A stretch of 64,000 bases of DNA from an uncultured Phocaeicola sp. (GCA_944320135.1 CALUGI010000015.1:1-64000), one strand, 5' to 3'. Counted from the stretch's first letter, positions 17,670 through 27,818 are shown. The notes: generated by a model from the sequence alone, not told the origin. Made by a program: numbers and translations.

Positions 17670-20024
17670 TTATCTGTTCGGAGTGTCCCAGATTTTTGTT
17701 TCGCCGCATTTCAGGTCAATCCACTGGTCGCCGCACTTGAACTTGAAGTCGCCTTCCTCCAGTCTCCATTTGCCGTCGTATCCCACGAAAGCCATGTCGC
17801 TTCCTTTCAGTTTCAGCGTGACTGTTTTGGTCTCTCCCGGTTCAAGCGACACCTTGTCGAAGTTGCGCAGGCGGATGTTGTCGGGCGTGCTGCTTGCCAC
17901 TAAGTCTTTTGAGTACAGAAGCACGCTTTCTTTCCCTGCCATCTTGCCTGTGTTGGTTACGTCCACCGTGAAGGTCAGTTCGTCATCGGCATTGAAAATT
18001 GTCTTGTCCGCCTTCAGGTTATCATACTTGTAAGTGGTGTAGCTCAGTCCGAAGCCGAAAGGCCATTGGATGTCCATTACCGAATCATAGTTGTAGTTTC
18101 CTCCCATTTGCCCGATGTTTTCGCAAGGCTTGTAGTCGTAGGTGGCCAGTGCGTTGATGTGTTTCGGGTAAGTGAACGGCATTTTTCCGCTGAAATTGCT
18201 GTCTCCGGCAAGCAGGTTGGCAAGCGCGTCACCTCCGTAGTTGCTCGGAAGCATTACGTTTACGATGGCTTTAGCCAGCGGTTCGATGTCCTTGATGAGG
18301 CGCGGACGTCCCTGATTCAGAATCAATACGATGGGTTTCCCGGTCTTAGCCAATGCCTTCACTAATTCCTGCTGGTTGGCCGAAAGGTGCAGGTCGGTCA
18401 GGTTGCCCGGAGTCTCGCAATAAGAATTCTCGCCGATGCAGGCAACGATTACGTCGGCACGGCTTGCTGCGGCCACGGCCTTGCCGATTTCCGGTGCGTT
18501 TTCTTCCCACCAGTTGTCGTTCTTGTAAGGCGCGTAAGTTACTCCCGGTTCGTAGATGACGTTTCCTTTCCCGTACTTGTTGCATAATGATTCGTAGATT
18601 GTATTGTAAGCCTGCGCGCATTCGTCCGCTCGGTGTCCTTGCCAGCTGTACGACCATCCTCCGTTCAGGCAACGCATGGAGTTGGCGTTCGGGCCTGTAA
18701 GCAGAATCCGCTTTCCTTTGGCGAGCGGAAGCAGGTTGCCCTCGTTCTTCACCAGCACTTCCGATTCTTCTGCGGCCTGAAGCGCAACCTTGGCGAATTC
18801 TTCCGAACCGAACTTGTCGTATTCCTCTACGCTCCAATACGGGTTGTCGAACAGGCCGAGACGGTATTTCAAACGCAGCACACGCGAAACGGCATCGTCG
18901 ATGCGGCTCATCGGCACTTCGCCTTCCTCCACCAGCTCCTTCAGGTAGTCGCAGAAGCTGACTTCATACGGCACCATCGACATGTCGATTCCGGCGTTGA
19001 TGGCAATCTTGATGGCTTCCTTCTTGGTTGCCGCGATGTGGTCGCGTGTGCAAAGGTTGTTGATGTCTGCCCAGTCGGTCACGATAAGTCCGTCCCAGTT
19101 CAGGTCTTCTTTCAGCCATTGGGTGAGGTATTCCCGGTTGGCGTGGAAAGGCATCCCGTTGTCTACGCCGGAGTTTACCATCACGCTCAGCGCGCCGTGG
19201 CGCACCGCTTCAAGGTAAGGGGCAAAGTGCTTCTCTCGCATGTCGCTCCGCGAGATGGACGAAGGGGTGCGGTCCTTGCCTGAGACGGGGACTCCATAGC
19301 CCATGTAATGCTTCATGCAGGCAGCCACGTTGTACTTGCCGATATGGTTCGGGTCGTTTCCTTGAAAACCTTCCACGGCAGCCTTCCCCATTTCCGCGTT
19401 CACGTAGCAGTCTTCTCCGTAGTTTTCCCACATGCGCGACCAGCGCGGGTCTCTTCCCAAGTCGACTACCGGGGCGAAGTTCCACGGAATGTTGCAGGCT
19501 TTCGTTTCATAGGCGGAGATTTCCGCGCTCCGCTTCACGAGGTCCCGGTTGAAGGTTGCCGCCATGTTCACCCCTTGCGGGAACATGGTTCCGTCCAGCG
19601 TATAGGTTGTTCCGTGTATCTGGTCTACGCCGTAGATGCAGGGGATTCCGATTTCCTTCATCGAGAGTTCTTGAATTTGCTTGATGGCTTCCGCCCATTT
19701 CTCCTTGCTTTGGGCAATGCTCAGCGGCACGTTCAGAAGCGAGCCTACCTTGTATTTCCCGATTACGGTGTCTAACTTGGCTTTGTCGAGGGTAAAGCCG
19801 TCCTTTTTGCTCGCTTCGAAGTCGGTCACCACGTCGATGGTGATTTCGCACATCTGGCCGATTTTCTCTTCCAGAGTCATCTTGTCCAGCCATTGCCGGA
19901 TGTTGTTTTCTATTTCCGGGTCGGAAGGGATGGCAGGGGCCGTCCCCTTCTGCTGACAGCCGGTCTGCAGCATGGCACCTGTGCATATCATGGATGCCAA
20001 GGCGAGTTTGGAAATGTTTTTCAT
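17670..20024 (-). CDS. GH3 beta-glucosidase-type lipoprotein
   Basis: 784 residues with lipobox MLQTGC (Cys23). The GH3 N-terminal barrel contains KIGQM, the GVDQIHG motif, [20 protein letters not shown] and KHYMGYG. The nucleophile is D317 in LIVTDWADI. The GH3 C-terminal domain (about 430-620) and an FnIII-like domain (about 690-780) follow, as in BglX-type enzymes. It probably removes beta-linked glucose or xylose from oligosaccharides in the periplasm. It is flanked by its own -7 box (complement of 20052-20059, TAAATTTG) and a terminator, so it is a single-gene unit. Confidence 0.94.
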   Translation of the reverse strand: MKNISKLALASMICTGAMLQTGCQQKGTAPAIPSDPEIENNIRQWLDKMTLEEKIGQMCEITIDVVTDFEASKKDGFTLDKAKLDTVIGKYKVGSLLNVPLSIAQSKEKWAEAIKQIQELSMKEIGIPCIYGVDQIHGTTYTLDGTMFPQGVNMAATFNRDLVKRSAEISAYETKACNIPWNFAPVVDLGRDPRWSRMWENYGEDCYVNAEMGKAAVEGFQGNDPNHIGKYNVAACMKHYMGYGVPVSGKDRTPSSISRSDMREKHFAPYLEAVRHGALSVMVNSGVDNGMPFHANREYLTQWLKEDLNWDGLIVTDWADINNLCTRDHIAATKKEAIKIAINAGIDMSMVPYEVSFCDYLKELVEEGEVPMSRIDDAVSRVLRLKYRLGLFDNPYWSVEEYDKFGSEEFAKVALQAAEESEVLVKNEGNLLPLAKGKRILLTGPNANSMRCLNGGWSYSWQGHRADECAQAYNTIYESLCNKYGKGNVIYEPGVTYAPYKNDNWWEENAPEIGKAVAAASRADVIVACIGENSYCETPGNLTDLHLSANQQELVKALAKTGKPIVLILNQGRPRLIKDIEPLAKAIVNVMLPSNYGGDALANLLAGDSNFSGKMPFTYPKHINALATYDYKPCENIGQMGGNYNYDSVMDIQWPFGFGLSYTTYKYDNLKADKTIFNADDELTFTVDVTNTGKMAGKESVLLYSKDLVASSTPDNIRLRNFDKVSLEPGETKTVTLKLKGSDMAFVGYDGKWRLEEGDFKFKCGDQWIDLKCGETKIWDTPNR

Positions 20025-20051
20025 GAATTAATTGTTTTAGTTCGTATGTTG

Positions 20052-20059
20052 CAAATTTA
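20052..20059 (-). promoter_or_regulatory. -7 box (TAAATTTG) of the GH3 gene
   Basis: Minus-strand TAAATTTG, 28 bp before the GH3 start at 20024; the -33 element is not clear. Confidence 0.5.
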
Positions 20060-20113
20060 GGAAATCGACAGAATTTTGATTGATACTTTCTTAGCAATTT
20101 TGTCCACTCCTTC

Positions 20114-22525
20114 TCAGTATTCGAAAACAAGCGTTGCCTTTTCACCGCTTTTCAGCGACAGGTTGAGGTATTTCCCTGGCTTTTCGCTTTTCCCGTTGCA
20201 TGAAATTCGGCGCACGCCTTTCGGAACTTTCAGCTTGATGTCGGGATTCCAGCCTCCGGCGAGCGTCAGTTTTTGCGGTTTCCCGTTTTCCCATTCAAGG
20301 CTGACGGTCGTTCCGCCCCGCACTTTGAAACCGTAGAAACTCCCTTCTGTCCATGAATTTGGAATAGCCGGAAGCAGGTTTATGAATCCGTCTTGGCTTT
20401 GAAGCAGCATTTCGCCGATTCCTGCCGTACCTCCCCAGTTTCCGTCCATCTGGAAAGGCGGATGCGAACAGAACAAGTTGGGGAAGGTGCCGCTTCCGTG
20501 CTGCGACGGCTTGGCCTGCGTGTAGGCCGGAAAGAGCAGGTTGCGGAATAGGGTGTAGGCCCGGTTCCCGTCGCCTAAGCGTGCCCAAAAGTTGATTTTC
20601 CAAGCCCGGCTCCATCCGGTTCCTCCGTCGCCCCGCCTGTCCAGCGTCCGTTTGCAGGCTTCCGCCAGCTCCGGAGTGCCGGTCAACGATATCTGGTTGC
20701 CCGGATGCAGGCCGTACAGATGCGACACGTGGCGGTGATGCACGTCTGTCTCTTCGTAATCGTCCAGCCATTCCATCAGGTATCCTTTTTTGCTGATTTG
20801 ATGGGGCGGGAGCTGCTTGACCGCCGTTTGCAGTTGCCGGGCGTAGGCCGTGTCGGTATGCAGGATGCCGGCTGCGCTGATAACGTTCATGCACAGTTCC
20901 CTTACCAACTGAATGTCCATTGTCGGCCCCATGCAGACGCTTATCGGAGTGCGGTCCTTCCCCGGAAGGTAGAACGAGTTTTCTGGAGAGGACGTAGGTG
21001 CGGTGACTAACCATCCGTGCGTCGGTTCTTGAATCATTGTCGAGAGGAAGAATTCCGACGCCCCTTTCAGTATGGGATAGATTTCCGCAAGATACCGCTT
21101 GTCGCCTGTATAGAGATAGTGTTCCCACAGATGGGCGCAGAGCCACGCGCCTCCCGTGTTGGTCGCTCCCCACGACGGATGTTCTCCCGGTGCCGTATAG
21201 CTCCATACGTTCGTCATCATGTGCAGCACCCAGCCTTGCGCCTTGTCTCCGTAGAACGCTTTGGCGCTTTTCTCGCCGTCCGGCACCAATCTCTTTACCA
21301 AATCGACAAGAGGAAGGTGCAGTTCCGACAAGTTGCCGGGCTCTGCCGGCCAATGGTTCATCTGCACGTTGATGTTGGTGTGATAGTCTCCGTTCCAAGG
21401 CGTTTCCGTATCGTTGGCCCACAGCCCCTGCAAATTGGGCGGAAGGCTTCCGGGGCGGGTGCTGCTGATGAGCAGGTAACGTCCGTAGTTATAGTAGAGG
21501 GCGGCGAGCGACGGGTCGTCATGAGTTTGGAAAGCCTCCAGACGTTTGTCGGTCGTGAGTCCGGCTGTCGTCTCATTCTCCGGCAATGTCACTCCGGCAC
21601 GGCAGAACAATGCCCGGTAGCTTCTGACGGCTTCTGCTTTGAGCGTTTCCGGATCGGTGTCCAATGCTGCGTCCAACAGGCGTTGCGCTTCCGTGCGGTA
21701 GATTTCTCCGGCCAAGTAAGACGTGGCTGCCGACACGAAAATCCATGCTTCGTCGGCGGAAGACACTTCGACGGCATCCGCATCCGTGCGCATCCGGCTC
21801 TTGGCCCCCGCAGGCATGATTCCCGCTACGGCGGCATAGCGTACCCCGTCTTTCTGCGGATTCCCGCTGTCCAATGTGCCGGAAATCTCTAATTGGCCTT
21901 CGCAAAGCCTTCTGACGCTCCCCCGTTCAGGGCGGCTCAGCGTCAGCCGGAAACGGAGCGCCGCCGGACGGTCCGCTTTCAGATGTATGGCGATGACGTC
22001 TTTTTTCCTCGATACGAAGTACTCGCGGGTATATCTTGTTCCGCTAAGGGTGAAGCCGGTGCAGGCGACGCTCTCGCTCAAGTCGAGCCAGCGTCTGTAT
22101 GCCTCTGCCGATGCCGTCGTGTCCGGATAAGCGTAGTCGACATACATGTCGGCCAGCATCTGGAATGCTCCGAACGTGCCGCCTTTCTCCGGTTTGACGG
22201 GCACGAAGCTGCTGTACATCAGCTCCTGCGCTTCCTTGTTCTTTCCTTCAAGAAGCAGCTTTCTGATTGCGGGCAGGCTTTCCGCCGCTTTCGGGTTGCG
22301 GAAGTCCGCTTCCGAGCCGCTCCACATACTGATTTCGTTCAGCACGATGTGTTCCCGTTCGATTCCTCCGTCGGGCATCATGCCCAAGCGTCCGTTGCCT
22401 AAGGGGAGGGTTTCTTCCCACTGTGCGGCCGGTTCGTCGTACCAGAGGGCAAGGTCTGCTTTTGGCTGTCCGAAGGCAATAGCCGGGAATAGCAGCAGAA
22501 AAAGGAAAAGGCTTTTGTCTTTCAT
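20114..22525 (-). CDS. GH95 alpha-L-fucosidase (or alpha-L-galactosidase)
   Basis: 803 residues with signal peptide (MKDKSLFLFLLLFPAIAFGQ). The N-terminal beta-sandwich begins LALWYDEPAAQWEETLPLGNGRLGMM, typical of GH95. The barrel carries the family's active-site segments: NINVQMNHWPAEPGNL (paired Asn), TSSPENSF (Glu acid) and MDGNWGGTAGIGEML (Asp). GH95 enzymes remove terminal alpha-1,2-fucose or galactose. Fucosylated xyloglucan of dicots is a natural target and would fit the locus. Its promoter is a minus-strand TATATTTG at 22585-22592, back to back with that of the SGNH gene. Confidence 0.94.
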   Translation of the reverse strand: MKDKSLFLFLLLFPAIAFGQPKADLALWYDEPAAQWEETLPLGNGRLGMMPDGGIEREHIVLNEISMWSGSEADFRNPKAAESLPAIRKLLLEGKNKEAQELMYSSFVPVKPEKGGTFGAFQMLADMYVDYAYPDTTASAEAYRRWLDLSESVACTGFTLSGTRYTREYFVSRKKDVIAIHLKADRPAALRFRLTLSRPERGSVRRLCEGQLEISGTLDSGNPQKDGVRYAAVAGIMPAGAKSRMRTDADAVEVSSADEAWIFVSAATSYLAGEIYRTEAQRLLDAALDTDPETLKAEAVRSYRALFCRAGVTLPENETTAGLTTDKRLEAFQTHDDPSLAALYYNYGRYLLISSTRPGSLPPNLQGLWANDTETPWNGDYHTNINVQMNHWPAEPGNLSELHLPLVDLVKRLVPDGEKSAKAFYGDKAQGWVLHMMTNVWSYTAPGEHPSWGATNTGGAWLCAHLWEHYLYTGDKRYLAEIYPILKGASEFFLSTMIQEPTHGWLVTAPTSSPENSFYLPGKDRTPISVCMGPTMDIQLVRELCMNVISAAGILHTDTAYARQLQTAVKQLPPHQISKKGYLMEWLDDYEETDVHHRHVSHLYGLHPGNQISLTGTPELAEACKRTLDRRGDGGTGWSRAWKINFWARLGDGNRAYTLFRNLLFPAYTQAKPSQHGSGTFPNLFCSHPPFQMDGNWGGTAGIGEMLLQSQDGFINLLPAIPNSWTEGSFYGFKVRGGTTVSLEWENGKPQKLTLAGGWNPDIKLKVPKGVRRISCNGKSEKPGKYLNLSLKSGEKATLVFEY

Positions 22526-22584
22526 TTTTATCAGATGTTTGAAGTTTTGGTTTCTTGTGCTTTATCGGAGCGTTCTTCTTTTTG

Positions 22585-22592
22585 CAAATATA
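22585..22592 (-). promoter_or_regulatory. -7 box (TATATTTG) of the GH95 gene
   Basis: The minus-strand box lies about 60 bp before the GH95 start. A CTTG about 18 bp upstream (complement of 22611-22614) is a possible -33 element. Confidence 0.55.
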
Positions 22593-22699
22593 GTCTTTTT
22601 ACGGAGCGGACAAGGGGGCCGTTTGTTGCTTGGGCGGTTCGGGCGGTGGGCTTGATGTTTCAAAGTGAGGTATGGAATGTTGTGCAGGACGTTCCGGGC

Positions 22700-22730
22700 G
22701 TTGCGCGGGCGGAAGAAACCGCTATTTTTG
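22700..22730 (+). promoter_or_regulatory. promoter of the SGNH hydrolase gene
   Basis: GTTG at 22700-22703 and TATTTTTG at 22723-22730, 19 bp apart. Transcription would start near 22737, which supports the ATG at 22770 over upstream ATGs. Confidence 0.55.
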
Positions 22731-22769
22731 TATGAAGCAATGAAGCGGAAACCTTTAAATTCAGATTTT

Positions 22770-23534
22770 ATGTTGAAACATGTTTTTCTTTTTACGTTGG
22801 CCTTCTTCTGTGCGGGACTTGCGCTTTCCGCCCAAGGGCTTCGCATCTTGTTTATCGGCGATTCGATTACCGACGGAAACTGGGGCAACAGCGACGGAAG
22901 CGCCGTGCCGTCGTCTGCGCGCAACTTGTGGGACATGAACCATATCTACGGAAGCGGCTACATGTATCTTTGCGCCTCGTATTATCAGAGCCGCTATCCC
23001 GAAAAGCAATATCGGTTTTTCAATCGCGGCATAAGCGGCAACACGTTGGCCGATTTGGAAAAGCGGTGGGAGGAAGACGCGCTTTCCTTGAAGCCGGACG
23101 TGCTGTCCGTGCTGGTCGGCACGAACGACGTGCATTATTATATAGGAAGCCGGATTTCGGAACCTTTCGACACGACGGCATGGGAGCGGCGGTATCGCAG
23201 ACTGCTCGACCGTGCGGCAGAAGCGAATCCTGACCTGAAGATTGTATTGGGAACGCCTTTCGTCGCTTTTACAGGCCCGATGAAAAAGTCCGGCGATTTC
23301 GCCCGGCGCGACAGCTTGGTAAAGTGCCTGTCGCGTGCCGTCAGGCGGATTGCCTCCGACTATCATGCGGTATGCCTTCCGTATGACGAGATGTTCGGAC
23401 GGCTTTTGGGCGGAGAACCGGCCGATCAAGACACGTATTGGATTTGGGACGGCATCCACCCTACACCGGCGGGGCACAGGAAAATGTCGGAGCTGTGGAT
23501 GGAGAAAGTGGAGCGGGCAGGCGTGCTCCCCTAA
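22770..23534 (+). CDS. SGNH/GDSL hydrolase, probable acetyl esterase
   Basis: 254 residues from the ATG at 22770 (MLKHVFLFTLAFFCAGLALSAQ, signal peptide). Longer frames from 22665 begin upstream of the predicted transcript start. The SGNH blocks are present: IGDSIT with the nucleophile Ser32, the Gly of NRGISGNTL, LVGTNDVHYY (oxyanion Asn) and WDGIHPT (Asp and His of the triad). Enzymes of this type deacetylate polysaccharides or oligosaccharides; xyloglucan side chains are often acetylated, which would explain its place between GH95 and GH5. Substrate not proven. Confidence 0.88.
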   Translation: MLKHVFLFTLAFFCAGLALSAQGLRILFIGDSITDGNWGNSDGSAVPSSARNLWDMNHIYGSGYMYLCASYYQSRYPEKQYRFFNRGISGNTLADLEKRWEEDALSLKPDVLSVLVGTNDVHYYIGSRISEPFDTTAWERRYRRLLDRAAEANPDLKIVLGTPFVAFTGPMKKSGDFARRDSLVKCLSRAVRRIASDYHAVCLPYDEMFGRLLGGEPADQDTYWIWDGIHPTPAGHRKMSELWMEKVERAGVLP

Positions 23535-23557
23535 ACGCTTTTGCCGGATTTCTGCCC

Positions 23558-23644
23558 TCCGGCACGGGGCGTGAAAAACGCGCCCGCGATTTGAGCGAAT
23601 CGTGCCGATGGTTTTAGCGAAACGCCCGGCGTTTTTATTTTTCC
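23558..23644. repeat. 22-nt-unit intergenic element, copy 4
   Basis: Units at 23558-23579, 23580-23601, 23602-23623 and 23624-23644 show the 22-nt period; TGAGCGAA and TTAGCGAA recur at the same place in successive units. Together with the small hairpin TGCCGGA/TCCGGCA (23542-23564) it may end the SGNH mRNA. Confidence 0.65.
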
Positions 23645-23748
23645 GCGCGACGTCGCTTCTGCTGCATGAAAAGTTATCAAATGGGATACGGAACAAATGA
23701 TGCCGTTTGCCGAAACAAATCAATCCCAACGTTTCGGCGTTTGTGTCA

Positions 23749-23756
23749 TATTTTTG
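23749..23756 (+). promoter_or_regulatory. -7 box (TATTTTTG) of the GH5 gene
   Basis: Perfect TAnnTTTG box about 84 bp before the GH5 start; it would be the former SusC promoter if the fusion model is right. Confidence 0.45.
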
Positions 23757-23839
23757 TGATGTCCTGAACGGGAGGGGACGGGATGTCCGCCTGTGTCGGG
23801 ACGGAAAAAGAAAAAAGTTTAACTATTAAACAATGTACC

Positions 23840-25762
23840 ATGAGTAAACACTTATTCGGAAAATGCACGTTCGTGCAATTGTGTTTCCTTGCGGCGATGG
23901 CGCTGTCCGTTTTGCCCGCAGGAACGGTGGACGCGGCTTCGGCTTCCGTCTCACAGACTTCAACAGTTTCGGGTGTTGTTACTTCTGCCGCCGACGGGAT
24001 GCCGCTTATCGGCGTCAGCGTGCAGATAAAAGGAACGACAAACGGCGCTATTACCGACCTCGACGGAAACTACACGGTGAGCGTGAAGTCCGGACAGACG
24101 CAGACCTTGTCTGTATTGTCGCCTGTTCAGCCGGAAGTTGCAAGCGGCGCGGACTGGTGCAGCGTGTCGTATGTGAGCGTCACGCAGCGAGGTACTTATA
24201 CGTATAATGTGGAAGTAGGGGCAAACCCCGAAACAGACGATCGCTCCACTACGATATCTGTAACCGCAGGCGGTTTCTCCGCCACCGTGCAGGTGACGCA
24301 GACGGCTGCAGACGGCTTGGTGGTAGGAAGCCCTTCTTACAGCATGGGCGCAGCCGGAGGCCCGTTGCATATCACGCTAAGCTCCAACGGCGACTATTCA
24401 TACACCGTCAACGACGCTTGGATTACGGAAGCCGTGCTTACGGAAGGCTCGCGCGCCATGACGGAATCGTCTGTCAATTTCACCGTTTCCGCCAACCGGA
24501 CGGACTCGGAACGGACGGGCACGATAACCTTTACGCTGGGCGATGCGGAGCAGACCGTGAGCGTGGTTCAGGAACCGGGGCAGGCGGCAACGGTTTCGGG
24601 GGAAACGGCGGCCGAGATTGTGCAGAGCCTTGGCTTGGGATGGAACTTGGGCAACCAGTTGGATTCGCATAATGAGGGCCAGCCTGCGGACAGCCCTTGG
24701 AGCGGAACGGCGACCGTTTCTCAAGCACTGTTCTATCGCGTGGCCGATGCCGGATTTACGTCGGTGCGTATCCCCGTGACATGGTTGGGACATATCGGCG
24801 AGGCTCCCGATTATACCATCGATGAAGACTATATGAACCGTGTGGCCCAGATGGTGGATTACGCCGAGGCTGCGGGACTGAACGCGATTGTCAATATCCA
24901 TCATGACGGAGCCAATAGCGAATATTGGCTTGATATCAAGGATGCCGCTACGGACGAGGATGTAAACAAGGCCGTAAAAGCCCAACTGAAAGCTATGTGG
25001 ACGCAAATAGCCGAACGCTTCAAAGACAAAGGCAACTTCCTCGTGTTTGAATCGATGAACGAGATTCACGACGGCGGATGGGGCTGGGGAGACAACCGCA
25101 CGGACGGCGGCAAGCAATACGGCGTGTTGAACGAATGGAACCAAGTGTTCGTGGATGCAGTGCGAGCTACGGGAGGAAACAATACGAACCGTTACCTCGG
25201 CGTTCCGGGATATACGGCGAATATCGACCTTACGGTTGCTGACGATTTTGAATTGCCTGATGATGTAGACGACAATCAGAACCGTCTGATGGTGGCCGTA
25301 CACTTCTATGACCCGATAGACTATACCGAAAATGCCGACAACATTTATTCGGAATGGGGGCACACGGCAGACCCGTCGAAAGCATATAGTGGCATGGCGG
25401 AGGATAACGTGAAGGAACAGTTCGGCAAGATGAAAACGAAGTTCATTGACAAAGACATTCCTGTCTATATCGGTGAGATGGGCTGCGTGCATCGTGCAGA
25501 CCCGTGGTCAGAGCTGTTCCGCCTGTATTATTTGGAATACGTGTGCAAGGCGGCAAAAGAAAACGGTCTGGCCCCGTTCTATTGGGATGCGGGCGGCGAC
25601 GGTTCGGGCACCCAGTCGTGGGCTTTGTTCAACCGCACTACCGGCGGTTACATAAACAATGCGGAAGAAGTGATTGACGTGATGAAGCGCGGCGTCTTTG
25701 ACGAAAGCGAGGACTACACCTTGCAATGGGTGTATGACAATTGCGCTCCGACAGCTCAGTAA
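23840..25762 (+). CDS. GH5 endo-glucanase with BACON domains and a SusC-like N-terminus (chimera)
   Basis: 640 residues from the ATG at 23840. Residues 1-35 are a signal peptide without lipobox. Residues 42-86 (SGVVTSAADGMPLIGVSVQI, then GTTNGAITDLDGNYTVSV) are the first half of the carboxypeptidase-regulatory-like domain that starts SusC-type TonB-dependent receptors. At about 87 the sequence turns into a BACON domain (DWCSVSYVSVT, ending ATVQVTQTA at 155), with a second one at 160-246. The GH5 barrel follows with WNLGNQLD, acid/base E408 in FESMNEIHDG and nucleophile E546 in VYIGEMGC. It resembles BACON-GH5 xyloglucanases, which are normally surface lipoproteins. The join suggests deletion between a susC start and a GH5 gene. 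Confidence 0.92.
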   Translation: MSKHLFGKCTFVQLCFLAAMALSVLPAGTVDAASASVSQTSTVSGVVTSAADGMPLIGVSVQIKGTTNGAITDLDGNYTVSVKSGQTQTLSVLSPVQPEVASGADWCSVSYVSVTQRGTYTYNVEVGANPETDDRSTTISVTAGGFSATVQVTQTAADGLVVGSPSYSMGAAGGPLHITLSSNGDYSYTVNDAWITEAVLTEGSRAMTESSVNFTVSANRTDSERTGTITFTLGDAEQTVSVVQEPGQAATVSGETAAEIVQSLGLGWNLGNQLDSHNEGQPADSPWSGTATVSQALFYRVADAGFTSVRIPVTWLGHIGEAPDYTIDEDYMNRVAQMVDYAEAAGLNAIVNIHHDGANSEYWLDIKDAATDEDVNKAVKAQLKAMWTQIAERFKDKGNFLVFESMNEIHDGGWGWGDNRTDGGKQYGVLNEWNQVFVDAVRATGGNNTNRYLGVPGYTANIDLTVADDFELPDDVDDNQNRLMVAVHFYDPIDYTENADNIYSEWGHTADPSKAYSGMAEDNVKEQFGKMKTKFIDKDIPVYIGEMGCVHRADPWSELFRLYYLEYVCKAAKENGLAPFYWDAGGDGSGTQSWALFNRTTGGYINNAEEVIDVMKRGVFDESEDYTLQWVYDNCAPTAQ

Positions 25763-25795
25763 TTTTTCCCGGCATCATATAATGTACTTGTTTTT

Positions 25796-25827
25796 CGGGG
25801 CAGGCTTTTAGAGCCTGTCCCGTTTTT
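25796..25827 (+). terminator. terminator after GH5
   Basis: GGGCAGGC (25798-25805) pairs with GCCTGTCC (25813-25820), followed by five T. Confidence 0.8.
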
Positions 25828-25928
25828 GCATCTCGGCTCCAGACTGCAAATGCGCTTTTTTGCCTGATTATTTGTGAGGAAAGCGGAATTTTTCTTTTCT
25901 TTGTCATGTAAACTAAGAAAAACGCGAA

Positions 25929-27815
25929 ATGAACAGACTGCTTTCCTTTATTGTATTATTGTTGGTGTACGTTGCCGTATCTGCCCAATCTTTCATGTTC
26001 AAGCATCTGGAGGTGGCCGACGGACTTTCCAACAATTCGGTCTATTCCATATATAAAGACAGAGACGGCTTCATGTGGTTCGGGACAGGTGCCGGTCTGA
26101 ATCGTTTTGACGGATACACGTTCAAGGTGTACAGGCATTTGAGCAGCGATTCGCTTTCGTTGCCCGACAATTATGTGAAAGAAATTGCGGAAGGCCCGGA
26201 CGGGTTGATGTGGGTGAAGGGCGGTGATGAATATTGTTTGTTTGACAAAAAGAAAGATGTGTTCTATCGCGATGTTACGCGCTTCATGCAGAGCCTGGGA
26301 AGCAACGGAGTGCCGGAATGCGTCTATGCCGATAAGGAGGGAAACTCTTGGATATCCGTGGCCGGAGAAGGGCTTTACCGTTACAGCGGCGGCAAAAGAA
26401 CCGGATTCGTCTCATTTCAGGAATGCCGGCTTCCCGATTCTGGGGTCGGCTCGATGGCGGAATGCAAGGAAGGCATCTTGCTCGTGTACAATTCAGGAAA
26501 ACTTGTGTGCGTCAGCCCTTCCGATTTGAAGCTGAAATGGGTGAACGATGACATCTCGTCCCAACTCCCGTCGGGACAGTTCTTTGAATTTTCTTTGTTT
26601 ACGGACAAGGAAGGATGCACTTGGGTGTACAGCGTTGCGGGGTTATGGGTATATGATTCCGCCGCCGGAAAGTGGCGCGAGGATTTGGAGAAGCCTTGGA
26701 AAGACCAGCCTGATTTTGTCCATGCAGTGGCTCAGGACGAAAGCGGAAAGATTTGGTTGGGGAAAGACTATGGAGGAATCGACGTGTTCGACAAGAATAC
26801 CGGCGAGGTGACGGTGGCGGCGTGCGAGGAAGGGAATCCCAGAAGTTTGTCGCACAATACGGTCTATTGCCTTTATTCGGACGGAAACGGCCTGATGTGG
26901 GCGGGTACCTATAAGAAAGGCGTTTCCTATTACGGCGAAAGCATGTTCAAGTTCAACATATATGAGTTGGGCGACATCACCTGCGTGGAGCAGGAAGACG
27001 AGGACAGGCTGTGGCTTGGCACGAACGATCGCGGGCTGCTGTTGTGGAATATCAAGACGGGAAAAACCGAAAGCGTCTATGCGCTCGACGCTTATCCGGT
27101 GGTTTCTCTGCTGAAGGCAAGCGACGGGCAGCTGTGGGCCGGCACTTTTAACGGCGGCCTTTACCGCATCGGCGAAAGGCGGGTGTCCAGATTTACCGTC
27201 GAACAGGGAGATTTGTCGGGAAACAATGTATGGACGCTTGCAGAGGACGGAGAAGGGCGCATCTGGATCGGGTATCTCGACAAAGGGCTGCAGTATTATT
27301 CGCCGGAAACCGAACGGTTTGTGACATATCCGACAATTGGGGCTTTCGTCGTTTCGCTCAGTCTGACCGATGATGACAGGCTGGCAATCGGCACTTCCGG
27401 ACTTGCTTTTCTTGATTTGAAGACATTGGCAATGCAAGATTCGATACCCGGAAATCATTTGTTGAGGCAGGACGGCATCAATCAGGTGTTTTGCGACAGC
27501 AGGGGGCTTGTCTGGATTGCTACGCGGGAAGGCTTGAAGATATACGACATGAAACGTCATGAGATGAAGGATTTCTCTGAAATCGCGGGTTCGCAAGGGG
27601 AAGTCATTGCCGGGGTGACGGAAGACCATAATCATGATATATGGATTGTGTCTACCCGCCAGATGGTTTGCGTGGAGGTTTCTCAGCGTGCCGACGGAAC
27701 GTATTCGTTTGAATCGCGCGTGTATAGCGGCAAAGACGGTCTTCAGAACTCCGACTTCAATCTGCGTGCAATAACGACGTTGGACGACGGCACGGTTGTT
27801 GCAGGAGGGCTTTAG
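25929..27815 (+). CDS. hybrid two-component system regulator, N-terminal sensor half (cut by in-frame TAG)
   Basis: 628 residues with signal peptide (MNRLLSFIVLLLVYVAVSAQ), then the Reg_prop beta-propeller repeats of Bacteroides HTCS sensors (NNSVYSIYKDRDGFMWFGTG, LSHNTVYCLYSDGNGLMWAGT, GNNVWTLAEDGEGRIWIG). The frame ends with TAG at 27813-27815. The next frame starts three bases later in the same phase with the continuation of the same protein, so the two are one broken or readthrough gene. The intact protein would bind a hemicellulose oligosaccharide in the periplasm and activate the glycoside hydrolase genes. Its place between GH5 and GH31 fits a locus-specific regulator. Confidence 0.88.
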   Translation: MNRLLSFIVLLLVYVAVSAQSFMFKHLEVADGLSNNSVYSIYKDRDGFMWFGTGAGLNRFDGYTFKVYRHLSSDSLSLPDNYVKEIAEGPDGLMWVKGGDEYCLFDKKKDVFYRDVTRFMQSLGSNGVPECVYADKEGNSWISVAGEGLYRYSGGKRTGFVSFQECRLPDSGVGSMAECKEGILLVYNSGKLVCVSPSDLKLKWVNDDISSQLPSGQFFEFSLFTDKEGCTWVYSVAGLWVYDSAAGKWREDLEKPWKDQPDFVHAVAQDESGKIWLGKDYGGIDVFDKNTGEVTVAACEEGNPRSLSHNTVYCLYSDGNGLMWAGTYKKGVSYYGESMFKFNIYELGDITCVEQEDEDRLWLGTNDRGLLLWNIKTGKTESVYALDAYPVVSLLKASDGQLWAGTFNGGLYRIGERRVSRFTVEQGDLSGNNVWTLAEDGEGRIWIGYLDKGLQYYSPETERFVTYPTIGAFVVSLSLTDDDRLAIGTSGLAFLDLKTLAMQDSIPGNHLLRQDGINQVFCDSRGLVWIATREGLKIYDMKRHEMKDFSEIAGSQGEVIAGVTEDHNHDIWIVSTRQMVCVEVSQRADGTYSFESRVYSGKDGLQNSDFNLRAITTLDDGTVVAGGL

Positions 27816-27818
27816 GGG

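Noticed and set aside
22665..22769. Longer N-terminus of the SGNH hydrolase
   Set aside because: The frame begins before the predicted transcript start and the signal peptide begins at 22770.
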